This document shows, piece by piece, positions 40,956 through 50,935 of a stretch of DNA of 64,000 bases. A model generated the notes under the pieces. That model saw only the letters and a program-made list of their open reading frames with translations. It made no database searches and had not been told where the DNA came from. Position 1 is the stretch's first letter, and each line of letters begins with the position of its first letter. A program made the translations under genes and the position numbers. The stretch is from Chlorops oryzae (lineage: Eukaryota > Arthropoda > Insecta > Diptera > Chloropidae), in NCBI GenBank assembly GCA_020466095.1, contig CM035806.1, positions 110,604,139 to 110,668,138 of the forward strand, in the 5' to 3' direction.

Positions 40956-41821
40956 AAATTTAAAGAGATGAAAGAGAAAAAGATTTAAATAGAAACAAAT
41001 AAATAAAGAAAAAATATAATAATTTAATAAAAAAAAAAAATTAATAAAGATAAAAAAAGTCAAAGCAAAAAAAAAATTATTTTTTCCCAGTCGCTGGTGA
41101 CAGTTGATTTAACCGCGAGACAGTTATATCAACCATCAGGTAGTTATATCCTTATTGACTGTGTTTGTACTGTTGAGTTGACCACAACTGTACATAAGTT
41201 AACAATTAACGGTGAACTCGGTTATTTTAACCAGCTTTTTCAGTTAATATAAATACCTTTTTCTCTTGGTGTACTAGGTTGGCCGAGTGAACATCGCTGA
41301 ATCGAAGGTATCGATGCTTAACTTCGATGTATCGATATATTTGTATTCCATGCTTATAGGTTTTTTTTGAAATCTTTTTTTTTCTAAGCTGTTTAAAATT
41401 GCTATATTAAATATACGTAACAAAATGTTTGTTTTTTCTTTTTAAATAAAAAATTATTAAAAAAAATTTTTTAAATTAAATAAGTTTTTTTTTTATTTGT
41501 AGGTTTTTGTCGTTTTTATTTTTTTTAAATCAATTGCTTATCTTCTAATAAAATATTTGTATAGTGCATCCTTTCTAAAATACGGATTGAACATTTTAAT
41601 TAAAAAAAAAATTTATTTCCCCCTCCAACGGATGGCTCTGGATCCGCCCCTGTTAAAACATACCAAAAACTAATCGAATATTCTTTATATTAGGCTCGTT
41701 TAAAAGGTAATTTTGTACATTTTTTGAGTATGCATACCAAACATGCTCGTTCTTGTTCCTACGGCATCTATATTATAGATTGAAGTACGTGAGGTAATTT
41801 TCTTTAATTTAAGCCTAATTT

Positions 41822-42300
41822 TGTATGGGACCCCCTAAGGAGGGGAGATAGAGGGTAGGTATGTTTCAAAATATTTGGGGTAAAAAAATAATGGGAGTCG
41901 GTCAAATATATCATCCTCCTATAAGGGGTTTGGCTGTAGTGATGGCAACTTTGTAAGAAATTGTGATAAAATTAAGGTAATTTTGTATGGGTTCCTCCCT
42001 GAGGAGGGGAGATAGAGGGTCAGTATGTTGGGAAAAAATATTAGAGGGACAAAATTAATGCAGATCGATCATACATTTGACCCCTCTAGAGGGACCCTGG
42101 AGATAGTTAGGACGGTGGGGGAAAAATTCATTAAAAAAATATTTTTGTATGGGAACCTCCTCAAGGAGGGGAGATATTGGGTAGTTTAAAAAAAAAATTT
42201 TTTTTGGGGTAAAGAAGTAATGGGAGGTGGTGATACATTATATGTCCGTAGGGGTGACTTCTGGGGAATTAAAAAAAAAAAACCGAAAAAATTGAAAACT
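41822..42300. repeat. Three imperfect ~160-bp tandem units with a GGAGGGGAGATA motif
   Basis: 'ttttgtatggg' followed by a small hairpin 'cctcctnaaggagg' and 'ggggagata' occurs at about 41820, 41975 and 42145, each followed by 'ggtaaa..aatgggag' type sequence in degenerate form. Non-coding. Confidence 0.6.
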
Positions 42301-42670
42301 TCAAAAGGAGATAGAGCCCTTAAGATGACAAGTAAATGAACTTTTTTTTACCTGTTTCGTTATCTGTGTAAAATTACGCAGGTTTTGACACTGGAAGCGA
42401 ATCTGTAGCTCAAAAAAAAATGTTTTTCGGGACAGCCTACTGACCGGGTTTATCGATAGTCTACATAGTCAGCATGATAATACATTAAAATCGACTTATA
42501 CTTTATTTGTTGGTTCGATAGAAGTCTGATTTTTTTATAGGTCTTCGTCACGTAGTCAATTTTCTCGCCATCGATGACTAAATAATCTTGTCTGCAAAAT
42601 CCGCTAACGCTCCCGTGACCTCCGATGTATCCGAGTGGATTGGTGTAGGCTTGGCCAAAAAATATCGATA

Positions 42671-42843
42671 CAGTGAACTACGGATAAATGCAACACGAAT
42701 AAATGCAAAAACCTCATAAGTGCAAGGTGCTTTGAAGCCTTTTTTATGATTTCCCATGAAAACATGCACGGATAAATGCAAAGAACGCATAAGTGCACAA
42801 TAATTCGAGCAAAAAACGTGTTGCATTTATCCGTACTCCACTG
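42671..42843. mobile_element. pogo/Tc1-type MITE
   Basis: TIR CAGTGAACTACGGATAAATG on the left, inverse on the right with small changes, flanked by TA (42669-42670, 42844-42845). Internal copies of 'ggataaatgcaa' occur in both orientations. At 173 bp, CAGTG ends and TA targets fit the pogo/Tigger branch. Confidence 0.8.
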
Positions 42844-42943
42844 TAATATCGAAATATCGCAAGGATATTTGTACTGGATACTTTCTTTTTGATGTATCGA
42901 TACTGATTTGGCAGTATCGAAATATGATTTTTTTTTGTCACAC

Positions 42944-43595
42944 AGAGAAAAAAATCAACCAGAAAACTGGTTAAATCAAAAGGAAAAACATACAAAACGG
43001 CTTCAACAAGGAATATTTTTATTTTAACAGTTTTTCTTGTTGAAAAAAAATAAAGATTTTACTTTTGAATCAACCATGTTTCAGGTTGAATTGAAATGAT
43101 TATTTTCAAAAATGGATTTAAATTTAAATTGTTGAACCAACCACGGACATAATTGAAATGACAAGATAATTTTTAAAATAAAAAATAAATGTCTTAAATA
43201 TCTACACAAGAAATGTCAAAACAAAATTATTTAACGTTCAAAGCAAATGGCCACAGAGCACTCTGCTGAACATATGTAGCTCCAAAAATAGCCATCGGAT
43301 GGACTTCATCCGATTTGGTCACTCCGTTGTCGTGACTGCTTTTGCAATGCTTAAAAAGTTCTAAGATGAATGAATGTGTTATAACTTATAACATACATAT
43401 GTCCTATTTTATAAAACAAATGAGAATTATACTGAACGAAAAGAAATGTAATTAAACATATTTCCTTTTAAATCAACCAAAAATCTTGTTGACTCAACCA
43501 TTTTTCTTTTGAAATTTTCGTTCTGCTCGAAAATCAAAAGGACTGTGAAAAACAATGCGCCCTTTTAAAAAAAATCATGGTTAAATTCGCTGAGT
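42944..43595. mobile_element. Probable TIR element rich in 'aatcaacc' motifs
   Basis: Left 'cacacagagaaaaaaatcaa' and right 'catggttaaattcgctgagtg' are imperfect inverses. Inside, 'aatcaacc' and 'ggttgatt'-like motifs recur in both orientations. No TSD is convincing and no gene is present. Likely related to the element at 40373. Confidence 0.35.
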
Positions 43596-43699
43596 GCAAT
43601 AAGAAAACTAGTGTTGCCAAATCAGTGGTTTTTAAAACTAAGACGAGACCTACGCAGTACGACTTTCCGATAGAAAAACATTTTTATTTGTCAAGAGAC

Positions 43700-44049
43700 G
43701 CGCGGGGAAGAAAGAAAAGTGCTTCCATATCACATCCCCATGCGTCCTGCACATCATAGCCACTGAACTCGGCACGCGCAGCCCACCTTAACGTAATTTC
43801 ATGAGCGCAGCAATGCACGCGCGCCCGATCAGCATAACCGTCAGCGTGGGATCGCTGACACGTCGTTTTTAGGGATTTAGAATAAGTTAGAAATAAGGTT
43901 AATTGTAAATTGAAGTGCAGTTGGAATTTGGGATTCAAGTAAATCGTTAGAGTCAATAAAATTTTATAACATTTAAATATTGAATTTTTCATTGCGGCAC
44001 GATACGCCGCTTATATTTTTTTGTGAATAAGCTCGTAAGGAGCTTAACA
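43700..44049 (+). repeat. Possible 5' LTR remnant followed by a primer-site-like sequence
   Basis: An AATAAA signal (43955-43960) is followed about 90 bp later by 'cttaaca' and then GGCGCCCGAGCGGGG (44050-44064), which resembles a retroelement primer binding site just after an LTR end in CA. The left LTR boundary and any coding region are not visible; downstream is A-rich leader-like sequence. Weak evidence. Confidence 0.3.
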
Positions 44050-44372
44050 GGCGCCCGAGCGGGGTGAGTGTATTTTGGTACAAAAAAAAAGAGGACGAAC
44101 GACAAAAAAAAGGTCCTTAAAACCAAAAATTTTTAGAAATAATTCAATCTGTGGAAATTGAAAAAAATCTTTTTATTAAATTGACTCGGTATTTTTATAA
44201 AAAAATTTTTGAAGTAAAAAATAAATAAGAAAAAGCAACGTACGCAAGACGAAACAGAATGTTGATGTCAGTAGGGACCTTTTCGGAAAAATTCAAAAAT
44301 ACTTGTTTATTTGATTTTGTCATATTTTGCAATCATTTTTAATACACCCTTTCAATCTTCAAAGGGAGCCCG

Positions 44373-44666
44373 ATGCAATACGTTTCGTGGGTGCATTGCG
44401 TTGCGACCATACTAAAAGATTATGAGATAGTTAAGAATCGACCAATCTACCGTGCCATCATCCAACATATAAGACAACGGGTTGGGGGAGCCAACGACCC
44501 GGCTTTAGTATCTCACAACGTCTATGAAGCAGATTGGCTTAAAAATGGTAAAAAAAAAAATGGTTCACGCAGTTTGGACGCGTTCCCTAATATAGTCGAA
44601 AATCTCCCAAAATCAAAAATAAAAGTCGCAATGCAAAAACACCTCATTTCACCAGAGCAGAGCTAA
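44373..44666 (+). other. 97-codon open frame of unknown nature
   Basis: Starts MQYVSWVHCVATILKDYEIV. The last 20-25 codons lie in a fragment of the 8906-9673 repeat family, so the frame is at least partly repeat-derived. No domain recognised. Codons for a basic segment NGKKKNGSR precede that join. Confidence 0.2.
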
Positions 44667-44735
44667 ATATTTCGCTGCATTAGCATGCTTCTTTTTACTC
44701 ATGCTATATGAATATGTTGAAGCAGCGTAGCTCTA
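44596..44735. repeat. Fragment of the CATGTAG-tip element family
   Basis: 'gtcgaaaatctcccaaaatc' to 'gttgaagcagcgtagctct' matches the right end of the copies at 9480-9625 and 63380-63515, with several changes. The tip itself is missing. Confidence 0.75.
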
Positions 44736-44755
44736 CTGCGCGGTATAGACACGTC

Positions 44756-45315
44756 AAATGTTGTATCGACTTTAAGCGTGTGTTAGTAGTGTTGTTAGTA
44801 GTAGTGTTGCAAGCAATGAGAAGAACAAGAAAGAAATCAGATCATAAACACCAAATTTATGTCACACGCGCATAGATTGAGCAATATCAATAAATCGAAG
44901 TAAGCGAAGCAGAGCTTAAGCAATCGAATCGAAAACGCAAGCTGGCGTTTTGACACATATTGCATTGGCGCGCTGGCCACAGCACAGGTGACCAAATACC
45001 CAAATATGCTGAGTTAGATATGTGTCACAGCGCGGCACAGGTGACCCAATAAATATCCAAATATGCTGAGTTGGATATGTGTCACCAGAAACACAGCAGA
45101 AAATTAGTGACCTACGACACTGTTATGGTAGCAGCGATCAGTGAGGGCAGAGGCAGCGTTTTCACTATAAAAGATGTTGATCAACCGATGTTCTGGGAGT
45201 CTACGGTAGTCTACAGTCTGGAGTCGTCGCTTCAGTCAGGCATCGTTAAACTTAATTAAGTTAAAATAATGTATAATTAAATAAGTAGTCAATAAAGACT
45301 GTTTAAATGGGATTC
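44756..45315 (+). promoter_or_regulatory. Promoter plus poly(A) signal block, putative solo LTR
   Basis: Starts TGTTGTATCGAC. It contains two tandem copies of a ~50-bp unit (44981-45028 and 45034-45085) with 'aaatatgctgagtt.gatatg'. A TATA box CTATAAAAG at 45165-45173 and an Inr-like TCAGTC about 60 bp downstream follow, then AATAAA at 45291. TATA, start and AATAAA within about 130 bp are typical of an LTR. No second copy or TSD was found, so the call is tentative. Confidence 0.35.
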
Positions 45316-45622
45316 AACGCGTTTTCTTGGAAAGGACCAGGCTCAGAAGGAAAAGTCTTAACAGTAGGTACCAACTTGAATTTGACTATAAACATATCAA
45401 ACAATATTCATTTTTTAGTGAATTTGGAGTGCAAAGGACATGGGCTAGTGTTTCGGCTACCTGGTTGCTTTTAACAAAGCGTGTGTTCCCGTCGGCAAAA
45501 CCTAAAAAAATATTAAGAGTGAAGACTATATCCAGCACCACTTTTTTCTAATGCCGAAATTATTTTTAATTCCCTCCTGTAACAGGTTCGAAGATTATTA
45601 ATTTTTTGCGTTAACTCTTTTA

Positions 45623-45906
45623 TGTGGTCTCCAGATATTTTTCTTTGCGTTTAATTAAAAGCGTTTCGTAGCTAGCGTTTTTTAAATTCCGGTCACTATA
45701 ATCTTTTGACTTAAAGTTCAAAAAAGCCGAAAAACTACGATCAGCTTCTATTAGCTCCAAAATAAAATTTTTTTCTTCCATTTTTTCAATAAATTCTCCG
45801 CTCGCTTTTAAAAAATTTCCGCTCTCCGTTCGATGATCACTCGTTGAATTTCGCGCAAAAATGAGGGTTGCACCAACATAGATATACACCTTCAGACCTG
45901 CTTGAC
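45623..45906 (-). pseudogene. hAT transposase C-terminal relic (dimerization region)
   Basis: The minus-strand frame reads ...KMEEKNFILELIEADRSFSA followed by FLNFKSKDYSDRNLKNASYE and LLIKRKEKYL. The 'E-x-RSFSAL...RN-L' pattern is the hallmark of the hAT C-terminal dimerization domain. Upstream of about residue 55 the frame runs into the fold-back element at 45909, which has cut the gene. Only about 90 codons remain. Confidence 0.5.
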
Positions 45907-45908
45907 TA

Positions 45909-46777
45909 GGGTTACCAGATCCTGAAAGTGCTAAAGCAGTACATTTCAATTCTTTTCCAAAAAAAAGCAGTACATTTCGGAAAAAGAAGTACATTTTTTG
46001 CACAAAGTGCAGTTTTATTTTACAAATAAATAACAAAAATAACAGCTTTCATAGCAAAATTAAACTAAACTCTTTCTAGATTTTTATTTTGTAAGCGTCG
46101 CCAACTATAAAAATGACATCTTTTACGTCTCTGTCAGTTTCAATTGGCTGTGGTCGTGTACTGCACGAAACTGCTCAAACCCGCCCAATTTTTCAGAAAA
46201 CTGTTCCCGAACTACACGACTGTGCAAATGAGAGATTTTGACAGAAGAAGACGCCAAGTACTCTGTCAAAATTTCTCCCATTTGCACAATCGCTAAGTAC
46301 GGGAACAGTTTTCGGTGAAATTGGGCTGTTTTGCACAGCTTCTTGTTGTACGGGAACATACCTATACAGCCTTTTCGGGAATTCTAATTTCGCCCGATTT
46401 TTTTCAATCTCCTCTTTTCACCTATCGGGAAAGCAGGCGGGAAAAATATTTCACTTTGCAAAAATTTCCGTCTATCGACAACAAATTTTCCGGAGGTTTA
46501 TTGAGTCTAAATTACCGCTGAAATCGAACATTAAACTTGTTATTTTAATATTCTAACACAGCTCTTCCCAAGGAAATTTTTGCGCTTACGCTTACAAAAT
46601 AAAAATCTAGAATGAGTTTAGTTTAATTTTGCTATGAAAGCTGTTATTTTTGTTATTTATTTGTAAAATAAAACTGCATTTTGTGCAAAAAATGTACTTC
46701 TTTTTTCCGAAATGTACTGCTTTTTTTGGAAAAGAATTGAAATGTACTGCTTTAGCACTTTCAGGATCTGGTAACCC
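45909..46777. mobile_element. Fold-back MITE with GGGTTACCAGATCC ends
   Basis: About 190-bp inverted arms (45909-46098 and 46590-46777) starting GGGTTACCAGATCCTGAAAG, bordered by TA on both sides (45907-45908, 46778-46779). A second inverted repeat lies in the middle (about 46185-46330, 'gaaaactgttcccg' and 'cgggaacagttttc'), perhaps a nested fold-back. Non-coding. Confidence 0.75.
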
Positions 46778-47316
46778 TACTCCCAAAGTAAACAAATGCA
46801 CAAACGGTAAAATAAACCAAGACAAACTTTTGTTGTTGTTGGCTACAAAACTTCAATTTTTGATTATCTTTCTTTCCTCATTCTCGTTTTTTTGATATTA
46901 ACACATTAAGCCCCTCTGTGCCTGAAAATATGGGTGCGTATAACTTTTCGAGCAGGAGGTGTTAGTGATGTTGCAAATATTCGCATTCGCGAATATTCGG
47001 TTATTTCTGGACATTCGTATTCGCAATCGCATTAAAGGGCTGCGCAAATGCATTTGGATCACCATACAAAATATTTTCGCGTAGCGCAATTACATTCGCT
47101 CTCTCACTCTCATTTGGAGATAGCGTTGCGGTGAGCACAAATATTTGGTAGTGTGTGTAAACGAAAAACGCGTTGGAAGCCAAACAAATAAATAACTGTC
47201 TTGTTCGCATTAATTATGTAAATCAAAAAGACTTGCAAGAGGAGTTCAAGTAAGCAAGTATTTGGAGTACTTGAGTAACACTAATGGACACCAAAAATGT
47301 CCACGAACCAAATATA

Positions 47317-47619
47317 TGAATTCTTTAGTACAATTTTCCAGTGATTACGAAAATGGCAAAAAAAAAATTCTATCGGACAGTTTTTCCGTTATTTAAAAAA
47401 AAAACCGTTTTTAAAAATTTTTTTAACATGTCATTAGTTTTTTCACTATAACACCGTCACTTTTTTGCGGACAATAAAAAAACATAGCATCGTTAAATCA
47501 ACATGTTAAAAAAATTGTAAAACAAAAGGTTTTTTTTTTGAAATAACGGAAAAACTGTCCCATAGAAAATTTTTTTTGCCATTTTCGTAATCAGCGGAAA
47601 ATTTTACTGTAGAATTCTT
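47317..47619. mobile_element. Hairpin MITE, about 118-bp arms
   Basis: 47317-47434 ('gaattctttagtacaatttt' onward, with 'cggacagtttttccgttatt') is inverted at 47500-47619 with few differences. A 65-bp centre separates the arms. No TSD is clear because the LTR element inserted 11 bp from its right end. Confidence 0.7.
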
Positions 47620-47630
47620 ATGTTTGCTTC

Positions 47631-48888
47631 TGTTGGGATATAAGGAGCTAGCGCTCAGACACAGTCGAGCGTATAAACGTTCCTTTATTCCAATATTAAT
47701 TAATAGGAAACAAGCGCTCAGATAAAGTCGAGCGTATAAATGTTCCTATAAACCTCTTTAAATGAAAGAGTGAAGTTTATTTTTTATCCTTTCTTTTATT
47801 TACTGATCCTTATGTCTATGTCAGGATTTATATTCACTGTAAAAATGCTAACACTACTTTACAATTTCCCTATTTCCTTATTAATACTTCTAGCGCCGTG
47901 GCTTGTAGGTACGCACGTCAAAAGCAGAGACTTCCGAAAACCGGTCTGATCTTTCTGTGTTCGAAGCTCCCTTTTTATAGGCCAATATTGCTGATCGGCA
48001 ATATTGGATATCGCTGATGATGCTTTCCAAAACCTCTTGCATAAGATCCCAGTCGGCATTTTAAATTGCTACAATATTGCAGCGGTATTGCTTCTGCAAT
48101 ATTGCACATTGCAGTAATGTTGCTGCAATATGTGAATGTCCGCCTTTTCATTATATATGTATATATATTATATATGCAATATTGCAGCAATATTTTATTA
48201 TTAATATTGTAAATGCAACACTGCTGCAACATTACAGCAATGTTACACTTTCAATATTACAACTTTTACATTGTTATAATATTACTGCAACATTATTCTT
48301 GCAGAAGCAATATAACATGCCGTGTGGGATTCACCTGCAAGTCTCTCTTTGTTGCTGCTATTCTCATATCATCGTTGTTGTTGTTGTAGGTCGGTGTTTG
48401 GTGGCGTTGAACCTTGCGCAGAACTTATGATGCGTCAGCTCGTGCCTCCCGTGTTTTCCCTTGCTCGCCGAAAGCTCGCCAAAGCTATCCCGTTGTTAGT
48501 GTGTTGTTGTTGTTGCCAGCGATCGAGCTCTTCAGCATAGCTTAGACAGTTGCAATGTTGACTTGCCGGCTCATGTCCCTCATACTTGACACCTAGCTGC
48601 CCGTACCTATCATTGCTGTCGCTCCGTTAATTCTCTCCCGCCGTTCTAATTCTCGGGTTTCACCCACTGGCTTTTGGCATTGCGATCGTGGGCTTGGAGT
48701 GATTTCACAACCGTTGCCGTCTGCCGAAACTTCTGGGTCTCATATTACATTCATTTCATTAGGGCGATTGCTGCTAAAGCTAATTTCACAATCGCACTGG
48801 TTGAGTCTTCGCGCTGGTTCTTGTTGTTTCACTTTTTATGGCGAAGATTGGGAGGTATAGCATGGTTGTGCGTCTGTGACTCGCAACA
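47631..48888 (-). repeat. 3' LTR, enlarged by a MITE
   Basis: Matches 54928-55903 over its full length except for an insertion at 48048-48328. The purine-rich tract at 48889-48902 (minus strand AAGGAGGGGAGGGA) is the polypurine tract that defines this as the 3' LTR. Confidence 0.85.
48048..48328. mobile_element. MITE inserted in one LTR only
   Basis: Begins CCCAGTCGGCAT and ends ATGCCGTGTGGG. The interior is dense in 'gcaatattgcagcaatatt' type motifs in both orientations. The other LTR lacks it ('cataaggttcacc'), so it inserted after the retrotransposon. The TSD is short (AT at most) and uncertain. Confidence 0.75.
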
Positions 48889-48902
48889 TCCCTCCCCTCC
48901 TT

Positions 48903-50484
48903 GAAGAAAATCGCTACCACAGCGATTACGGAATACTGGATGTTTTTGTGCCACGTATTAATTGTTTACATCGTGGCTGATACGATAGTTGCTTTAATTC
49001 GTGTTTTACAAAAACCAGGTTGTTTATGTTGTTGTGACTGTGTTCTGATGCTGTTACTGCTGCAAGTATGATTCGGCCTTGGCAATGGGTTAGTGTTGAA
49101 GACACAGTTGATATGGTAGAACGCTGTATTGTGATATTTTCACGGTTGGTACAAACATTTTCGCGTTCAGGAGTCCGTGCTGTCCCACTCCTCCTCTCTT
49201 AAAGGAGTCGCCTTTTGCCAATGTCGATCGTTGAATTCTGTTGTTGAATAGTTGAAAAACGAGAAAGTGCGGTTTCTGACTGCTGGATTCGGCTTTGGTG
49301 AATACTTATTTTAGATGCTTAAATATTTATGACATTCTTTATTTTTTTATTTATTGATTTTTCTCTCTCTTAATTTCTATCTATATATTATTGAAAATGT
49401 GATTTAAAACTAAATTGTCTTTTTTGTAGTAATTTATTTAATTCTTCAATTTGGTTTTTCTTAGTTTGTACGCTTCGTGAGGTTGAATATTTTATGTATA
49501 AGTATATTTTTATAAATACGTATATCTTCATCTTTTTGACTTACTTTTGTGATTTCGAATTCGTACGGTTTTCTTATTTATATTTCTTGAACTTTCTTCA
49601 TCATATCTAAATTTTAATTATCGATTTATTTAAACTATTTTTATTAATAGATATTTACTGAAAATAAATTTTATATTTTTTTTTATACGTTTTTTTAAAG
49701 TTTATCTTTTACAGTTGTCAGAATGGTTTGGTTTCTTATTGTAATTATTTGAATATTGGTTTTCGTTAGTGTCTTTTTTTTCGATAGTTTAATAATATTT
49801 GTTTATTATTTTGAATTGTTTTTTGTAAATTATTTCTTTAATTTTTTTTTCTTTTCGAGTATCTCCTTTTTTTTATATATATACTTCTGTTACTTTCTCA
49901 AAAAAAAATTCGGTTTTTTATTTATTTTTTTCATATTCTTTTCATCTAAACAGTAAAAGGTGTTATATAAGCGCAAAAATACCTATGTTTTCAAGGTTAT
50001 GATTTTAAATTAAACGTGTTTTTAGTATATAAAAATATTTTGTGAATATCTGTATATACTTTTCTATATTTACCAATTTATTTTGCCTCGCTTGCTCTAC
50101 CGGCTTGGTTAACCTAAAAAAATAATTAAAATTCATATTATGTACCCTGAGCCCCTCCTGGTTGTTTCAAAGTCGTGGCGCTCTTTGCCTATAAAGGTGC
50201 CCTTACAATATGAGATAAAACCGATGTTGCAAAAACTTTAAAATTCGTATGTTAAATATTTTAAAAACAATTTTTTTTTTAAACTCTATTCTTTGAAGCA
50301 GGAAAACAAATCCGAAATTTATTTAAACCATTTGTTTTTCGTCGCCATTCCTTATAAAGATATCGCAATAAGCGATATTAAAAAGAATTTTTTTATGACA
50401 ATAAAGACAAAAACCGTCAGCTATCGTTTTAATCGAGATAAACAGATGTTTTTTGGGAAAATATTTTAATATTTAATCAGACTA
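48903..50484. other. Internal AT-rich region of the LTR element without pol
   Basis: No RT, RNase H or integrase motif on either strand. It is strongly T-rich on the plus strand (48.9-50.1 kb), with simple poly-T and ATTT runs. It is either a long 3' untranslated region or a replaced and eroded pol. Confidence 0.5.
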
Positions 50485-50670
50485 CGGCACATTGTAGTTA
50501 TGGGCGAAAAATTTGTCTAGATGTTTTATATCTATTGTATGTGTCATTTGCAAGAAATTTAATTTAGATTTTCTTTGTTTGAGAACAGATTCTTTAACAA
50601 ATTTCTTAAGTGCTTTTATTGTGGAGAAAAACTTTTCAATTGATACTTGCATTACATTCGGGCTTTTGAA
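50485..50670 (-). other. Short minus-strand frame, possible hAT C-terminal-like relic
   Basis: The minus strand reads ...SPNVMQVSIEKFFSTIKALK, KFVKESVLKQRKSKLNF and KHLDKFFAHNYNVP, then a stop. The spacing resembles a hAT dimerization motif, but the key residues are only partly conserved. It could equally be the C-terminus of an LTR-element accessory frame. Confidence 0.25.
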
Positions 50671-50935
50671 GTAACATACTCGCAGAATGTCAACTTTCTA
50701 ACTTCTGATTCTTCCTTTAGGTTTACTTTTTCAACCGATACCTTCTCGTGGGGATTTTTATGTCTATCTGGTGGGTTTCCTTTCAAAATAACTTCACCTA
50801 CTTCTTTATGACCATTTGTACCATCTCTTCTAGTACCACAAGAATTATCCTCGACCTCCTTGTCGAATTGAACTTCTTTATTACTATTTTTACCCCAAAA
50901 ATTATCCTCGACCTTCTCGTCGAACTCGTACTCTA

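Larger units (their letters stand above)
40373..41273. mobile_element. TIR element with TACACCGAGAGAAA ends, nested in a hAT element
   Basis: TACACCGAGAGAAA at the left and TTTCTCTTGGTGTA at the right; CTA on both sides (40370-40372, 41274-41276). Subterminal inverted 'cagttaa' and 'gttgatttaac' motifs are frequent. It contains two tRNA-like segments. The rest is AT-rich and non-coding. Superfamily unknown; the tip resembles those at 42944 and 10304. Confidence 0.6.
40121..41652. mobile_element. hAT-type non-autonomous element
   Basis: Termini CAGGCGCGGATCCA (left) and TGGATCCGCCCCTG (right), a common hAT tip, flanked by TTAAAAC on both sides (40114-40120, 41653-41659). Length 1532 bp, of which 901 bp is the nested element at 40373-41273. 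A G run and C run (40135-40165) close a short hairpin at the left end. No transposase frame. Confidence 0.75.
39759..42400 (-). repeat. Old dispersed repeat, inverted relative to 30950-31400, split by insertions
   Basis: Reading the minus strand, 41830-41653, then (after skipping 40121-41652) 40120-39960, matches 30950-31280. 42400-42300 matches 31290-31390. Shared markers include 'cctcacgtacttcaat' and 'ttcgactcaagtgccg'. The order of the last block differs, so the two loci have also been rearranged. Unknown family, no coding capacity. Confidence 0.55.

Noticed and set aside
48322..48904. Frames repeated at 55364-55928 that look like a conserved gene pair
   Set aside because: They lie in the two LTRs of the same element, so their similarity is due to LTR duplication.
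49756..49956. A hydrophobic 66-codon frame resembling a membrane protein
   Set aside because: It comes from T-rich low-complexity sequence inside the LTR element; Phe/Leu/Ile content follows base composition.
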